A DNA stretch of 64,000 nucleotides from Gari tellinella (lineage: Eukaryota; Mollusca; Bivalvia; Cardiida; Psammobiidae), in NCBI GenBank assembly GCA_922989275.2, contig OV277871.1, positions 59,913,848 through 59,977,847 on the forward strand, in the 5' to 3' direction. Below are positions 1 to 10,975 of this stretch, one piece after another (positions within the stretch are counted from its first letter, which is position 1; every line of letters starts with the position of its first letter). The position numbers and the translations under genes were made by a program. The notes below the pieces were generated by a model that was not told the DNA's origin, made no database searches, and worked only from the letters and a program-made list of their open reading frames with translations.

Positions 1-214
1 CAGTTACGCTACATGTAACTTTTTTTCCATTGCAAACAGTTTGGAACCATATCAGACGCCGGGTAACATGTCGTTAGTTCAGGTTCCAACCTGTTTGTCA
101 TTCAGCTTCAAATGAGCAATCAGAATTGTCAAAAAATATCATTTAGTACATTTTATTGCAAAGCATTCGCATTTTGTGTGCGTTTAAACCGGAAATAATA
201 ACGTATTCTCAACA
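1..214 (+). mobile_element. Family A MITE, left end cut by window
   Basis: TTTGGAACCATATCAGACGC is followed by a decayed second arm; right end ...ATAATAACGTATTCTCAAC. Confidence 0.7.
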
Positions 215-614
215 AACCGAAAAAAACATATCGCGTCTTCTCAAGTGTATTTACAGTGTATTTATGTTCTACCCAGTTGCCGATTTGTGCCTGAAACAGT
301 GCATAAAGGGCTTCTGGGGTCTTCCTCCCCTATAATTAGCTGGACGTCGCGATATGACTGAAATACTGTTGAAAGCGACGAAATATCAAAACAAATCAAA
401 TCAAATAATATTTATGCTGTTTGTTTTGAGCATGTAGAGGCTATAACTACATGTACGCAAGCGACTGGTGACTGATTTTATAATATTATGGCTTCTCTTT
501 ACACTAAGCTTGTTTTGCCTGTAAATTGTAATCCGAAAACTCATTACATTTTGTTCTTCTTTCATCTTTCGCCTGCTTATCAGTGAATGAAATATGGCCA
601 CTGTTTCAAATCTG

Positions 615-780
615 AGCAAAGGAATGAGCTGTGCCATGTAAAAACCAGCCTCACTTCATTGCAACATTGTGCAAATCAAGCACCATATCAAGCTTTGTAT
701 CAGAATGTGGTAAACTCTGCCAAATACCACTATATAATACAGCTACTTCAAATTAATGGCCACTCATATTAAATTAATTT
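615..780. mobile_element. Family D MITE fragment
   Basis: Starts GAATGAGCTGTGCCATGTAA and continues TTGCAACATTGTGCAAATCA as in the copy at 2694; the palindrome and right end are missing. Confidence 0.5.
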
Positions 781-1222
781 TTGAGAAGATTTAATAGAGC
801 GTAATTTTCTATATTTTTATTGAATTGTGTTTAACGGGAAAGGATAAAATCTTTTTCAATGCATACATGTATACATGTAGTTGTAGAAAATTAGTAATTC
901 CAATTAACTTGAACCATAATGTAATAAAACTCTCGAAAACGGCATATTTTAAAACGTCAATGACTCTGAGTGGCACATATTAGACGAACTGTTGGCAATA
1001 TAATAGTTTCGAAAAAGATGCGTTTTCGGGAAGACATTTCTTCACATCTATATCGACTTGTAGTTTCTAAAGTACATGAGGAAGAACACGCCTCGTTCAA
1101 CTCCTAGTTCATACTTCTGATCTGCTCATAAAAGCTGAACCAGGTGCACATCGATCTCTTTGATCTATTTCAGCAACCTGTTTAGAGGATGTTGTGGTCA
1201 TACTATTCTGTACACATGTTTA

Positions 1223-1457
1223 TACAGTGGAGAAGCCGTTGTTCTTTCACGCTAAAACTATTACATCTATTACAAACATATTGCAGCCAGATCAGACGCC
1301 GGGTAACCCGGCGTCTGATCAGGCTCCAAACTGTTTGCCACTAAAATGAACATGAATTGTCAGATCTGCCCAAAACTGTACTTTCGTACAGTTAAGTGCT
1401 ATACGTTTGCGTTTCTTTTGCGTTAAAACGGGAAAGTATAACATTTTCTCCACTGTA
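1223..1457 (+). mobile_element. Family A MITE
   Basis: TACAGTGGAGAA to TTCTCCACTGTA. The palindrome tip GACGCCGGGTAACCCGGCGT is perfect; the left AAACAGTTTGG arm is eroded. Confidence 0.88.
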
Positions 1458-1987
1458 CAGCAGTTCTGATATACTCAATACCAACCTTCCGTCGTGCCTA
1501 ATGTCTATCACCTTTACTCTCTTTAGTCGAGCATATTCATAATATACAGTTCTAATAGCCCGTGTTTCGATACTTTGACCTCGCATAACATGCAAACTAT
1601 GACCAGTCCATTTTACAATCTAAGTTAGAAGTAGGCTCGACTTGTGCCAGTTCGATGTGATAAGAACCGATATTATTACTGCACAAATGTTATTGTGCCC
1701 TAAGCTGTTATTAATAGTACTAGGCAGAGTCCTTAACAAAACTGACTTCTGAAGTATAAGTAAGGTTTGATTTGCAGGATCATTCATTTCTGGAAGTATC
1801 ATAGTAAATACTTAATAAAGATGATACTCTTAGTTAAATGATAGACATGGTTTAAAGCTGTGGTCAATAAGTAATTTTAGTGTTCTCTATCTTTAATGAA
1901 ATGTAATAAGGGTAAACTTTGAACATACTCGGAACAACTACTTGTTTTATACAACCTGTTTCAAAATCCAGACAGGTTTCGTATTGA

Positions 1988-2232
1988 TACAGTGGAGAAA
2001 ACATTAGTTTTTCCTTTTGAAGCCGTTTATGCTTAAACTATAATTTCCATTGTAAACTGTTTGGTGCCAGATCAGAGCCAGGTAACCCTGTTTTAAATTG
2101 TTTGTCATCCATATTATAATGAGTAATTAAAGTTTATAAATGTGCACTTTTTTACATTTTATTGCAGTGCGTTCGCCTTTTATTTGCGTTTAAACGGGAA
2201 CTTATTGTACGAAAGACGGCTTCTCCACTGTA
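1988..2232 (+). mobile_element. Family A MITE
   Basis: TACAGTGGAGAA to CTTCTCCACTGTA. The second palindrome arm is mostly lost (CAGAGCCAGGTAACCCTG). Confidence 0.85.
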
Positions 2233-2693
2233 GATATGGGTTGACTGCGGGCATGAACCAGTTTATAGCTTGTGGTCTCTTTTATATAATAGTATACAAG
2301 TATTATGGGATAGTTTCTGAAGCTTAAGCACTTAGAGGTTATCATATCATATATCAAATATCATACTTTTCGCTCATTACATGCAGTTTTGAGTGCATAT
2401 ATTACCTGGTAAATGAAAACGTCCATAAACATTATATAGATGTTTTACGGTGTTTGTACTATAAAATGTAGTTTTCTTTGATTTGATTTTACTGGATATT
2501 AAAGTTTTCGGCGCCTCATAATTTACATGTAAGTACTTTGTTCAATGTGTGCTATACTTTTACAATATATTTGATATAGACACAATCTTTATTATGATTT
2601 ATGGTTTGTAGTTTTTCTTTGATATAATATACTACTGTATATGTTGACAGTTGTAAACTGTATTTTGACGTCAAAGCCGTTGAACAATAATAT

Positions 2694-2962
2694 AAATGAG
2701 CCATGTCATTACAAAACCTGCCGTATTGCATTGCAACATTGTACAGATCAAACACCGTTGTCATCGAATTCTGTGCATCTGAGTTTGGGATACACTAACA
2801 ACTACCTTACATTTTACATCTAAATTAAGTGCTTTAGATGCTTGAGGGTGTCAACCAGTGAAGACCAATGCAAGCCGACGCGTCAAAGACGCGGCGGCTG
2901 GCCTAGATCTACACTGTTTACAATGCAATAAGGCAGGTTTTGTCATGGCACGGCTCAAATGT
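2694..2962. mobile_element. Family D MITE, complete
   Basis: Inverted ends ATGAGCC(A/G)TG(T/C)CAT then ACAAAACCTGCC at both sides. The interior has an imperfect palindrome, GACGCGTCAAAGACGCGGCG, beside ATCTACACTGTTTACAATGC. It lies 10 bases from the family F element at 2973. Confidence 0.75.
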
Positions 2963-2972
2963 AATAGTCATA

Positions 2973-3224
2973 TTAACCCTTTACCTGATAGCATTGTTTC
3001 TAGTATTGAAGATATGTGACTACTTAAAGCAGGTTGAAAGAAAAGCAGAATGCGCCCTAAGGCGCATTCTGCTTTACTTTCAGCCTGCTTTAAGTTATTA
3101 ACTGCTAGAATAAGGAAAGTATTTAATATGACACATATTCATTACGGTATAATTTGGAACTATTTTCTTCAGCGGATGAATAAAATGATGTGCTAAAAGT
3201 CGCTTCTATAAGGGAAAAGGTTAA
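2973..3224. mobile_element. Family F MITE, TTAA-flanked (piggyBac-like)
   Basis: TTAACCCTTTACC at the left, GGGAAAAGGTTAA at the right. The central palindrome at 3023-3094 runs from CTTAAAGCAGG through GCAGAATGCGCC and back. No coding capacity. Confidence 0.8.
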
Positions 3225-3838
3225 GTTATACATAAATATCAGGCTGAAATGTATTAATACAATAATTGAGTAAAGTCTTTATACTTAAATAAGAGGCAAC
3301 TACAATTATTGTTATTACTTAATGTATTTCTAGTAAATTCGTAATTTTCTTATATTATTGAACTGCGAGAGCCTTTAATGTGCGTTTGAACGGTACATAT
3401 ATGTAATATTGTATTCTCTAATGTTAAAGTGACTACGTTTGCAATATCAGAAACTATCATCAAGCAACAGAAACAAACTCATTAATAAAGAAACCAATTC
3501 TGTCAGACAAATAAACGAAAATCAGACATTTTAGTTAATCATTTACATTATCTTAAATCGGCGAAAGTGCGGGGTCTCAGTCGGGAGAAGCTTAATGTGC
3601 TATTAAACTTCTAAGTCAGACGAAATAGGTCGATGTAATGAACTAATAATGGGATTTCTGTCTAATGTAGTGTAGCATATATCTCGCTTAGAGCTCAAAT
3701 CTAAGACAAAATTGTACCTAGTTTTGCTATTGTAGACACAAGATGCAATAAGATAAATATATGTTGCGTTTTAATATTATTAGTAGTGTTTCTCTGAGAA
3801 TAAATGCAAATTAGATTGAGACAAGACGCATTGCAAAT

Positions 3839-4057
3839 TTAACCTTTTATCCAACACTCTGTCTCTAATTTTGAAGACAGGTGATCGCATAAAATAGGTT
3901 GAAAGCAAGGCGCATTCTGCTTTACTTTCATCCTGATTTTAGCTATCATCTGCTAAGATATAGACATTGCATATTGAACATATTTATGACTGTACAAATT
4001 GGAACCATGTTCTTCAGTTCAGGAATACATTCATATAAATTGTGTCATCCTTAAAGT
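3839..4057. mobile_element. Family F MITE, degenerate, palindrome half lost
   Basis: Left end TTTAACCTTTTATCC. The central region keeps one palindrome arm (GCGCATTCTGCTTTACTTTC) and only a stub of the other. The right boundary is approximate. Confidence 0.55.
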
Positions 4058-4088
4058 TTAAAAAAATCAAATTAAACAGCCTAGCTAG

Positions 4089-4706
4089 ATTGATAAATGA
4101 AGAAAAAACAGGGGTTCATTTGTTATTTAACCCTTTCCCCCATAGAAGCGACTTTTAGCGTATTTAATTTATTCCTCCGCTGAAGAAAATAGTTCCAGTT
4201 TATACCCTCATGCACATTTACCATAACATATATATTTTATATAGCCTAACAGATGGTAGTTTAAAGCAGCCTGAAAGTAATGCAGAATGTGCCTAAAGGC
4301 ACATTCTGCATTACTTTCAACCTGCTTTAAGTGATCACCTGTCTTTAATAATATAAATAGGTTATTGGGTAAAGGGTTAAGACAACATTTAAATATCATG
4401 ACTTCCATTGCATGCCTTTTGTTCAGCTACCTTTTGATACAGGTAGCGGCACTTCAGCCCATATACCTTATAGATAAACCCCTTCTAGGATAACAGAAAA
4501 AGCTAGGTGCACTTCTATATTTTCCCCAAGACACATTAATGTACTATTGATAAATGAAGAAAAAACAGGGGTTACTTTGTTATTTAAGACTACATTTAAA
4601 TATCATGAATTCCATGACATGCCTTTTTGACAGAGGTAGCGGCACTTCAGGCCATATACTTTCTTAATAAACCCCTTCTAGGGTAACAGAAAAAACCTTG
4701 TATCTA
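4089..4706. repeat. Tandem segmental duplication
   Basis: The segment from GATAAATGAAGAAAAAACAG through GGTAGCGGCACTTCAG to AAACCCCTTCTAG occurs at 4089-4500 (interrupted by the MITE) and at 4549-4706, with a few substitutions. Confidence 0.85.
4127..4380. mobile_element. Family F MITE with paralogous empty site
   Basis: Begins TTAACCCTTTCCCC and ends GGTAAAGGGTTAA. Palindrome at 4261-4330. The flanking DNA is duplicated at 4549-4706 with a single TTAA (4583-4586) and no element, which proves TTAA duplication on insertion. Confidence 0.9.
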
Positions 4707-6083
4707 TTCCCTTGCACCCATGTAGTACGTCAAAAGCACAAAACAGTGAATTTCTGATGACAAAATGCTTTTTGAGGCAAACACGGTTGGAACTATATCT
4801 TGGGAACTACATGAAACAATTCATGTCTATTTGGTGTTCCGTAACCTAAAAATGTGCTTTTAGGGGGGGGGGGTTAAATTTTGTCGATATAATTCATCTC
4901 TATGGGACATTGTTTTAGCACTTTCTCTTCAAATACTCTGTTTTATGACTTTAATGTACTTATCCACTGAATAAAACGATATATAGTCATGAGTATGTAC
5001 CGTAAACATTCTAGCAGCTGGCTAGCTTCAATATCAGCGTCTGTATTGTGTGTTGTAGTGCATTTTTTTGTAAAAGCAATCCTAAAAAGTACACAATGAG
5101 GTAGACTTTTTTGAAAAATAAAAAATATATATTTACTTTAAATAGTTTGTGTCAATAAGTGAACACATTTGCCAATAAAACTCTGACGTATGCAGCCGGT
5201 TTGATCAGTATCCAAACTGTTTGATATCATACCAAGATTTCACAAATCCGAACCGAATACAGTTCCAACATTTATAAGTGAAAAGCAGACGAAAAGTATC
5301 AGCAGACAATACTGTGACAATGACTGTGTTACAACGAAAATGGTTATTACGGCACAATGTCTCTCAAAGGGGTCACATAATGTTGTGCTTATCAAACATT
5401 GAAAAGGTTTCGAAAGTGACTGGTATCGTTGCAATTGAAGGAGTCAGTGCAAGATGGTACCTAAGTCACTTTTCTTAAAAGTGGAGAACATCGCATTTTT
5501 GTGAAATTCTGGGTTAGTGTGACACAATTTAAAATATTTCAAACATTAATTAGATAACATTTATATGTAAAACTACTGAAATCGTGGGCATGTTGAAGTG
5601 TTTATAACCAATTTATTGTAAAATACTGTTTTTTATTAATTATGTTTAGGCAAAAAGGAACCTAAGTCCATGAATTTAGATATTTTCTCTCTTTTCATAC
5701 AACTGTTGTGGTTAATTGATAAATTTTACAACAGTATACTAATTTCTGTAGCTAAAATCCATGAATTAAGTTATAAATACTTACAAGTACATTCCCAAAC
5801 ACTCGAAGTCCGAGCAGTAAGTTTAGTTGTGTCCTATACAGTATCCACCATGTACATCATGTGTTTTTGTGCACATGCAACAAAGGTCCTAAATCCGTTA
5901 AGGAGATAGGACTTTTGTTAAAAAAATATAAACACCATTTTTTCTGTATAGACTTAAAAAGTAGACATGTTTGGAATGTTAACATGTGGAGACAGTTAAG
6001 TTTATGCAACAATGGACCTAACTAAAAAAATGGACTTATGTACCTCCTTGCACTGACCCTTTCAATTTTCATCTGAAATTCGC
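4707..6083. other. Gene-free stretch
   Basis: AT-rich DNA with a poly-G run near 4864-4874; no repeat family or credible frame recognised. Short open frames here show no motif. Confidence 0.6.
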
Positions 6084-6112
6084 GTATTATTATTATTATT
6101 ATTATTATACCC
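6084..6112 (-). repeat. LINE 3' tail microsatellite
   Basis: ATT repeat on the plus strand (TAA repeat on the minus strand), directly followed on the plus strand by a sequence containing 'atatagcgctc'. This is the expected 3' terminus of a minus-strand CR1/L2-like LINE and marks where the element ends. Confidence 0.7.
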
Positions 6113-6384
6113 GATTTATATAGCGCTCTTTTCACACAGGAGTTGTGCGTTCAAAAGCGCTTCACCTTTAATTATATAAATGTACCTACAAAGCAAGAAA
6201 GACAAATAAATACATTCACAATAAAAATGATACAACATTGAGATGCATGGAAACATGGAAATTCTTTCAATATTATTACCAAGATAATAAAATTGTTATA
6301 GTAAGTTTGTAAAATCATCTTTAAAATTAGTCAAACAATTAAAAGATAAATGGCATGATTAAAAACAGAGTGGTTTTTTGTTTG

Positions 6385-6584
6385 TTTGTTTCTTTGTTTG
6401 TTTGTTTCAGTGTAGAGCCGGAGAGTAGTTCACAAATCGTAAAACGAATGTTTAAAACAATACTCTCCATGTTGTTTGGTTGAATTTGTTTGTTTGTTTG
6501 TTTGTTTCAGTGTAGGGCCTGAGAGCAGTTCACAATTCGTAAAACGAATGTTTAAAACAATACTCTCCGTGTTGTTTGGTTGAG
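6385..6584. repeat. 100-bp tandem duplication in the LINE 3' UTR
   Basis: Two units exactly 100 bases apart, each starting in a TTTG run and containing TTTCAGTGTAG, AGTTCACAA and ACGAATGTTTAAAACAATAC with only a few substitutions between them. It sits in the 3' non-coding part of the LINE. Confidence 0.85.
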
Positions 6585-6589
6585 TATTG

Positions 6590-6819
6590 TATAATCTATG
6601 GCCGTGGTACACCCTTAGTTCATAAACATAAAGCTGTCCAAGAATTTTACCATAGACCCCTAGCCAAATGGTTTCAAAGCGATTGGGCAATCCCTACCAG
6701 CAAGATCCACCAGACAGGCACAAAGTCAATGGTACAACTCCAGAACTGCCATTCAGACCCACAGCATCCACAGCAAGAACACAGCCCAGAGGTAGCAGTC
6801 ATTGATTACCTACTTTCTT
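6590..6819 (-). other. LINE 3' untranslated region
   Basis: No credible reading frame. It lies between the end of the reverse-transcriptase frame and the duplicated segment and TAA tail, so I read it as 3' UTR. Confidence 0.55.
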
Positions 6820-8543
6820 CTAATAACAGATATTAAAGAAGTGTGTTTTCAGACTTTTTTGAAGACTGCAACTGAGCTCGCATCTCTGATGTCTGATGGT
6901 AGACTGTTCCAGAGCTTTGGGGCTGCATGCATGACACTTCTATCTCCAAACCTCACCAAACGACTCCTCGGTACAACCAGCGATACTGATTTAGTCGCAG
7001 ACCGGAGCTCTCTTCGAGCTTTATACACGTCAAGCATATTGACAATGTACCTTGGAGAATCATTGCACATGGCTTTGTATGTGAGTGTCAGAATTTTGAA
7101 TTCAATTATGTGTTGAACTGGAAGCAAGTGAAGATCCTTCAAGACTGGAGTGATGTGACTGTACCGAGGGGTCCTGGTGATGATGCGGGCTGCTGTATTT
7201 TGCACACGCTGTAGTTTGCATAGTGAGTTTCGGGGAATCCAATACAGCAGTGAGTTGCAATAGTCAATTATTGAAGTAACCAGAGAATTGATCAAGGTCT
7301 TTGAAGCTTCTGGAGAAAGGTACTGTATAATATGACCTATCTGCCATAGCTGTGCGTAGCCAGATCTGCACACAGCGTTAATGTGCTGTGTCATATCCAT
7401 TTGGGAATCTAATCTTGCACCAAGATTCTTCACACACAATGATGGTTTGATTTTAGAGTTTCCCACTTGAACGTGAAAATCTCCAGGGACGTTAAACTTT
7501 TTTGAGTGAAACAGTATGACCTCAGTTTTGTCAGTGTTCAGCTTTAACATGTTCTGGTGCATCCATGATACTATGTCTTTTAGACACCCTTCGACTTTTG
7601 AAAGGGCTTCTTGTTGACAAGATGTGTCTTTAGGCTTAAATGACAAGTATAACTGTGAATCATCTGCATAGAAGTGATGATCCAGCTGATGATTTCTGCA
7701 AATTGAGCCGACAGGTTTTGTGTAGAAGATGTAGTTTTTCGGCCCCAGAACTTACCCCTGTTGCACACTATATTTCATTTGAATTGGGGCAGATAATTCG
7801 CCATCTACTGCGACTGTTTGGTAACGGTCAGTCAAGTATGAGGTCATCCACTTTAGTGGATTTCCAATAACTTTGAAGTCTTTTTCAAGGCGATTGAGTA
7901 ATGTTTCATGATCAATTGTGTCAAATGCGGCAGATAGGTCAAGCATCACCAGTATTGTGATTTCATTCTTATCAAGATATTGCAAGATGTCATTTTGAAC
8001 TTTTAGAAGAGCAGTTTCTGTAGAGTGATGCTTACGATATGCTGACTGATGCTGTTCATGCAGATTGTTTGTGGTCAAATGGGACTCAATGCGTTTATCT
8101 ACTACCTTTTCTAATACTTTTGAGAGAAATGGCAAATTTGATACAGGCCTGTAGTTCTTAAGATCATTTGTATCTAGATTAGGTTTTTTTTTCCAAAGCG
8201 GTCTTACATGCGACTTTTTTAATTCTTTTGGAACATACGCAGACTCCAGCGAAGAGTTCACAATTTTCGTTAACGACGGTAGGAGCTCGTCAAGGCATAA
8301 CTTTAAGAGCCATATAGGTATCGGGTCGAGTTCACAGGATTTACATGGGGATGCCTTTACAATCTCCCCAATTTCTGCTACTGTAGCAGAGTCAAAGCCT
8401 TCTAAGGAGTTCATTGAATGCAACGTTTCTGTGATGACTGGGGTGCATGACGTTGATTCAGAGGCAATGCCTGTCCATATTTTGTCCACCTTTAAAGGAA
8501 AAAGTCGCTGAAATCATGCGCAAGTTGTTTTGAGGAGACAATA
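6820..8543 (-). pseudogene. CR1/L2-type LINE reverse transcriptase, 3' part (broken)
   Basis: Minus-strand remains of the ORF2 reverse transcriptase of a non-LTR retrotransposon (Jockey/CR1/L2 group). Reading from 8489 downward it has RPVSNLPFLSKVLEKV, SAYRKHHSTETALLKV, LDLSAAFDTIDH, a VQQG..VLGP block, the catalytic FYADDSQLYL (YADD at 7659-7670) and a C-terminal thumb region ending in APKLWNSLP. Three lesions are visible: an in-frame TAA at 7752-7754 just after VQQG, a frameshift near 8490-8505, and a one-base loss in the T run at 6855-6860 that ends the frame shortly before the natural stop near 6820. No lesion hits the catalytic residues, but the element cannot make a full protein. It continues on the far side of the insertion at 8544-10636. 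Confidence 0.92.
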
Positions 8544-8959
8544 GAGAGGTTTCGATTTCTTACTTGTACGTGTACGTATACCTGTAGCTGCTTTTTGTGC
8601 AGAATACCATCGTGACGTAATCAAGGTATGCGCACCTATCTTTTGATTTACAAGTTGATAACGTGTGGCATACAGTCTACCCGTTAGGGTAAAACGTGTA
8701 AGTTCATCATCATTTTATTCCTATTATTTATATAGCTCATGTAAATGTTATTTAATAGAATGTTGGTACAAACCCCTATCTTCATTTTGTATGTATTTAT
8801 TTTTTCAGAGATTTGAGTTTAAAGAGTGAAATATCGGATTAGGTGACACGGTTACACGCTATAATCCACAGCCAAAAAAGTCGCTTGAAACGACTGACAA
8901 AACTTGATATCAGCCTTTCAAATGATACATAATCCTTCCCTGAGTACTAAAACAATAGA

Positions 8960-9294
8960 AAATATGTGCATGTTTGTGTGTTCAATGTGCGTGCAAGGTG
9001 CATGCGTCTGTCTTTATCTGCCTTTGTATGTATGTCTATCTCTCTTTGTCTCTCCCTTTAACTCTGTGTCTCTGTCTGTCTGTCTCCGATTGCGCATGTC
9101 TATGGGTCTGCATATTTGTCCGATCTGTCACTTCGTCTCTCTTTCCGTATCTCTCTCTCTTTATCTCTATATCTCGCCTTTTCTCTAACTGCTGTCTCTC
9201 CCTCTCTCTGTTTTTCTGTCTCATTGTGTGTCTCTATGTTTCCTTCTCTTTCTCTTTGTCCCTGTATGTCTATTACTCTTTCTCTCTCTCTCTA

Positions 9295-9345
<51 letters not shown>
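8960..9345. repeat. Pyrimidine-rich TCTG/TCTC microsatellite
   Basis: Nearly 400 bases of TCTCTC and TCTGTCTG variants ending in an (AT)n run. Any open frames in it are low-complexity Ser/Leu/Phe artefacts. Confidence 0.9.
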
Positions 9346-9413
9346 CGAATTAAAAAATAAGAAAGATTATGCCTTTGTTTAAAAAATATTTAATAAAAAC
9401 ATTACGCTCCTCT

Positions 9414-9448
9414 ACTAAACTAGTTTCGCCTTTCGGCTCCTCAGTAGT
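9414..9448 (-). ncRNA. Hammerhead-like motif, left palindrome arm
   Basis: Mirror copy of the motif at 9455-9489: CTGAGGA, a GCC-GAAA-GGC helix II, GAAA, and a minimal helix III ACTAGT. Found by consensus inspection, not by folding. Confidence 0.45.
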
Positions 9449-9454
9449 CAATTG

Positions 9455-9489
9455 ACTACTGAGGAGCCGAAAGGCGAAACTAGTTTAGT
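9455..9489 (+). ncRNA. Hammerhead-like motif, right palindrome arm
   Basis: CTGAGGA (9459-9465) fits the CUGANGA box. Helix II is GCC/GGC with a GAAA loop (9466-9475), GAA follows at 9476-9478, and helix III is the minimal ACTAGT (9479-9484). The residue before cleavage would be T9485. Helix I pairs ACTA (9455-9458) with TAGT (9486-9489). The tiny helix III matches the form known in Penelope-like retroelements. Activity is unproven. Confidence 0.5.
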
Positions 9490-9728
9490 AGAGGAGCGTA
9501 ATGTTTTATTAAATATTTTTTAAACAAAGGCATAATCTTTCTTATTTTTTAATTCGATATATATCTTAACTTGTACCGGACCGACTTTTGTCGGACCTTT
9601 GCATTTCCGTTTATATATATATATATATATTTAATAAAACGCAGTTATTTACCTTAGATGTACGTCAACAGGAAGTGACGACGTCGATATCATGACAACA
9701 ACGTCATGACGTCATAAACAATAGTATA

Positions 9729-9761
9729 GCGCCTGATGAATTATAGTGAAACGCGTCGCGC
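9729..9761 (+). ncRNA. Hammerhead ribozyme-like motif, Penelope type
   Basis: CTGATGA at 9733-9739, GAA at 9748-9750, minimal helix III ACGCGT (9751-9756) and C9757 as cleavage residue. Helix I is GCGC (9729-9732) with GCGC (9758-9761). CTGATGA...GAAACGCGTC is the form found in many animal Penelope-like elements. Helix II (ATTATAGT) is weak, so this copy may be inactive. Confidence 0.6.
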
Positions 9762-9820
9762 ATTTTTTGAAGAAATAAAATTGTGTTTTTAAAGCCTATA
9801 ATACATCATCTATTTTTTTT

Positions 9821-9824
<4 letters not shown>

Positions 9825-9851
<27 letters not shown>

Positions 9852-10130
9852 CTTTGTTTTACTCCTCTATTTTGCTCCATTTCTATATCTCACCCTCGCG
9901 TCTCTTTGTGTGCGTGTCTCTCTTTGTCTCATCTCTATATGTGTCTCTCTGGCTGTGTATGTTTGTCTCTATATCTCTGTCACCCTCTCTATTTCTTTCT
10001 TTCTTTCTCTCTATTTCTTTTTTTCCCTCTCTCTCCCACTCTCTCCATCCCTCTCTCTTTCTCTCTATCTTTCTCTCTCTTTCTCTCTCTCTCTCTATAT
10101 ATATCTCTCTTTTTGGATCTAACATAAATT
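9825..10130. repeat. (AT)n and (CT)n microsatellites
   Basis: An AT repeat (about 9823-9851), then TCTC/TTTC tracts to about 10113. Simple sequence only. Confidence 0.85.
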
Positions 10131-10636
10131 TTATCATGTTTTTCTAATTTGAGAACAGATTTTTTTCTATATAGATCTACTATAGATCTATATAGATCAA
10201 TACCTAATCTAACGCTATACATCTATTAAAGCTGACTTATTTTACAGAAGAAAGGCATCATCCCGTAAAAATTGTTCTTTTCAACGCAACGCTTGATGTT
10301 CTCAAGCTGTTGAGAGAGGTGTTAGCACAAAAACCCCATCAAAAACAAAAAACGCTGGGAAAGTATCGCCGACGCAATAAGAGATGCAGACATGCGCATC
10401 GATGGAAGACGAAACGCAAATACAATACATTAAAATGCAGAAAATTACATTTTTTGAAATTTATAACAAATTAATTTCATCTGAGATAAAAAATATTGGG
10501 GAATAATCACGTTTACACCACACGTACACGTTCACGTAAATGAAATCGAAACCCTCTTTACAAATCTTTTGGTCGTGAACGGCAACTTGTTGTCACACGT
10601 ACCAGTACCCGTACACGTAAGAAATCGAAACCTCTC

Positions 10637-10975
10637 TATTGTTTGGCAGTGCAATTTCAATGTTTGCACCCAGGAGATGTTTAGTGACTTTGAAAAGACT
10701 ATTCGAGTCCCGATGACAGGATTCTACTTTTTCTGTGTAAACATTAACCTTTGACTTTGCTAACAATTTGTTTACTTTAGCAAACTGCTCTCGATACAGT
10801 TGATGATCAATTATGAGTTTGGATAATTTCCACTTTCGTTCCAACTTACGCTTTAAGTGTTTAGCATCGTGAAGTTCCTGTGTGTACCATGGACATGATG
10901 GCCTGAGAGTTATGGTCTTAGTGCTCAGTGGTGCATGCTTATTGATCAGAGTTTTAAGTTCGTGTATACTATAAT
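10637..10975 (-). pseudogene. LINE endonuclease-RT linker, 5' part of the same element
   Basis: Minus-strand frame with the connector typical of CR1/L2 ORF2 proteins: INKHAPL, RPSCPWYTQEL, then LERKWKLSKL, YREQFAKVNKLLAKSK and LFKVTKHLLG. Removing the insertion at 8544-10636 together with one TA brings this frame into register with the downstream part (ALPNN continuing into LAHDFSDFF). The upstream endonuclease is missing, so the LINE is 5'-truncated near 10975, the usual result of incomplete reverse transcription. Confidence 0.88.

Larger units (their letters stand above)
9337..9564. repeat. Near-perfect 228-base palindrome
   Basis: Arms of about 113 bases centred on CAATTG (9449-9454), identical except for one extra A in the left arm near 9400. 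Each arm carries a hammerhead-like core (separate entries). It begins and ends in AT repeat. Confidence 0.93.
8544..10636. mobile_element. 2.09-kb TA-flanked insertion inside the LINE
   Basis: Both ends read GAGAGGTTTCGATTTCTTAC inward and are flanked by TA (8542-8543 and 10637-10638). Excising it with one TA restores the host LINE frame, so the boundaries are firm. A second imperfect copy of the end motif sits inside the right end (about 10520-10560). No transposase frame is present; the body is microsatellite, a long palindrome and ribozyme-like repeats. This is a non-autonomous DNA transposon, Tc1/mariner-like from its TA target. Confidence 0.82.

Noticed and set aside
8904..9382. Overlapping open frames of 60-130 codons rich in Ser, Leu and Phe
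   Set aside because: They are translations of TCTC/TCTG microsatellite, open in several frames and on both strands.
9337..9564. Considered as a transposon with terminal repeats
   Set aside because: The arms meet at the centre with no interior, and it starts and ends in AT microsatellite, so true ends and a target duplication cannot be named.
9783..10222. Further open frames in CT-rich DNA
   Set aside because: Same low-complexity cause; no start context or domain.
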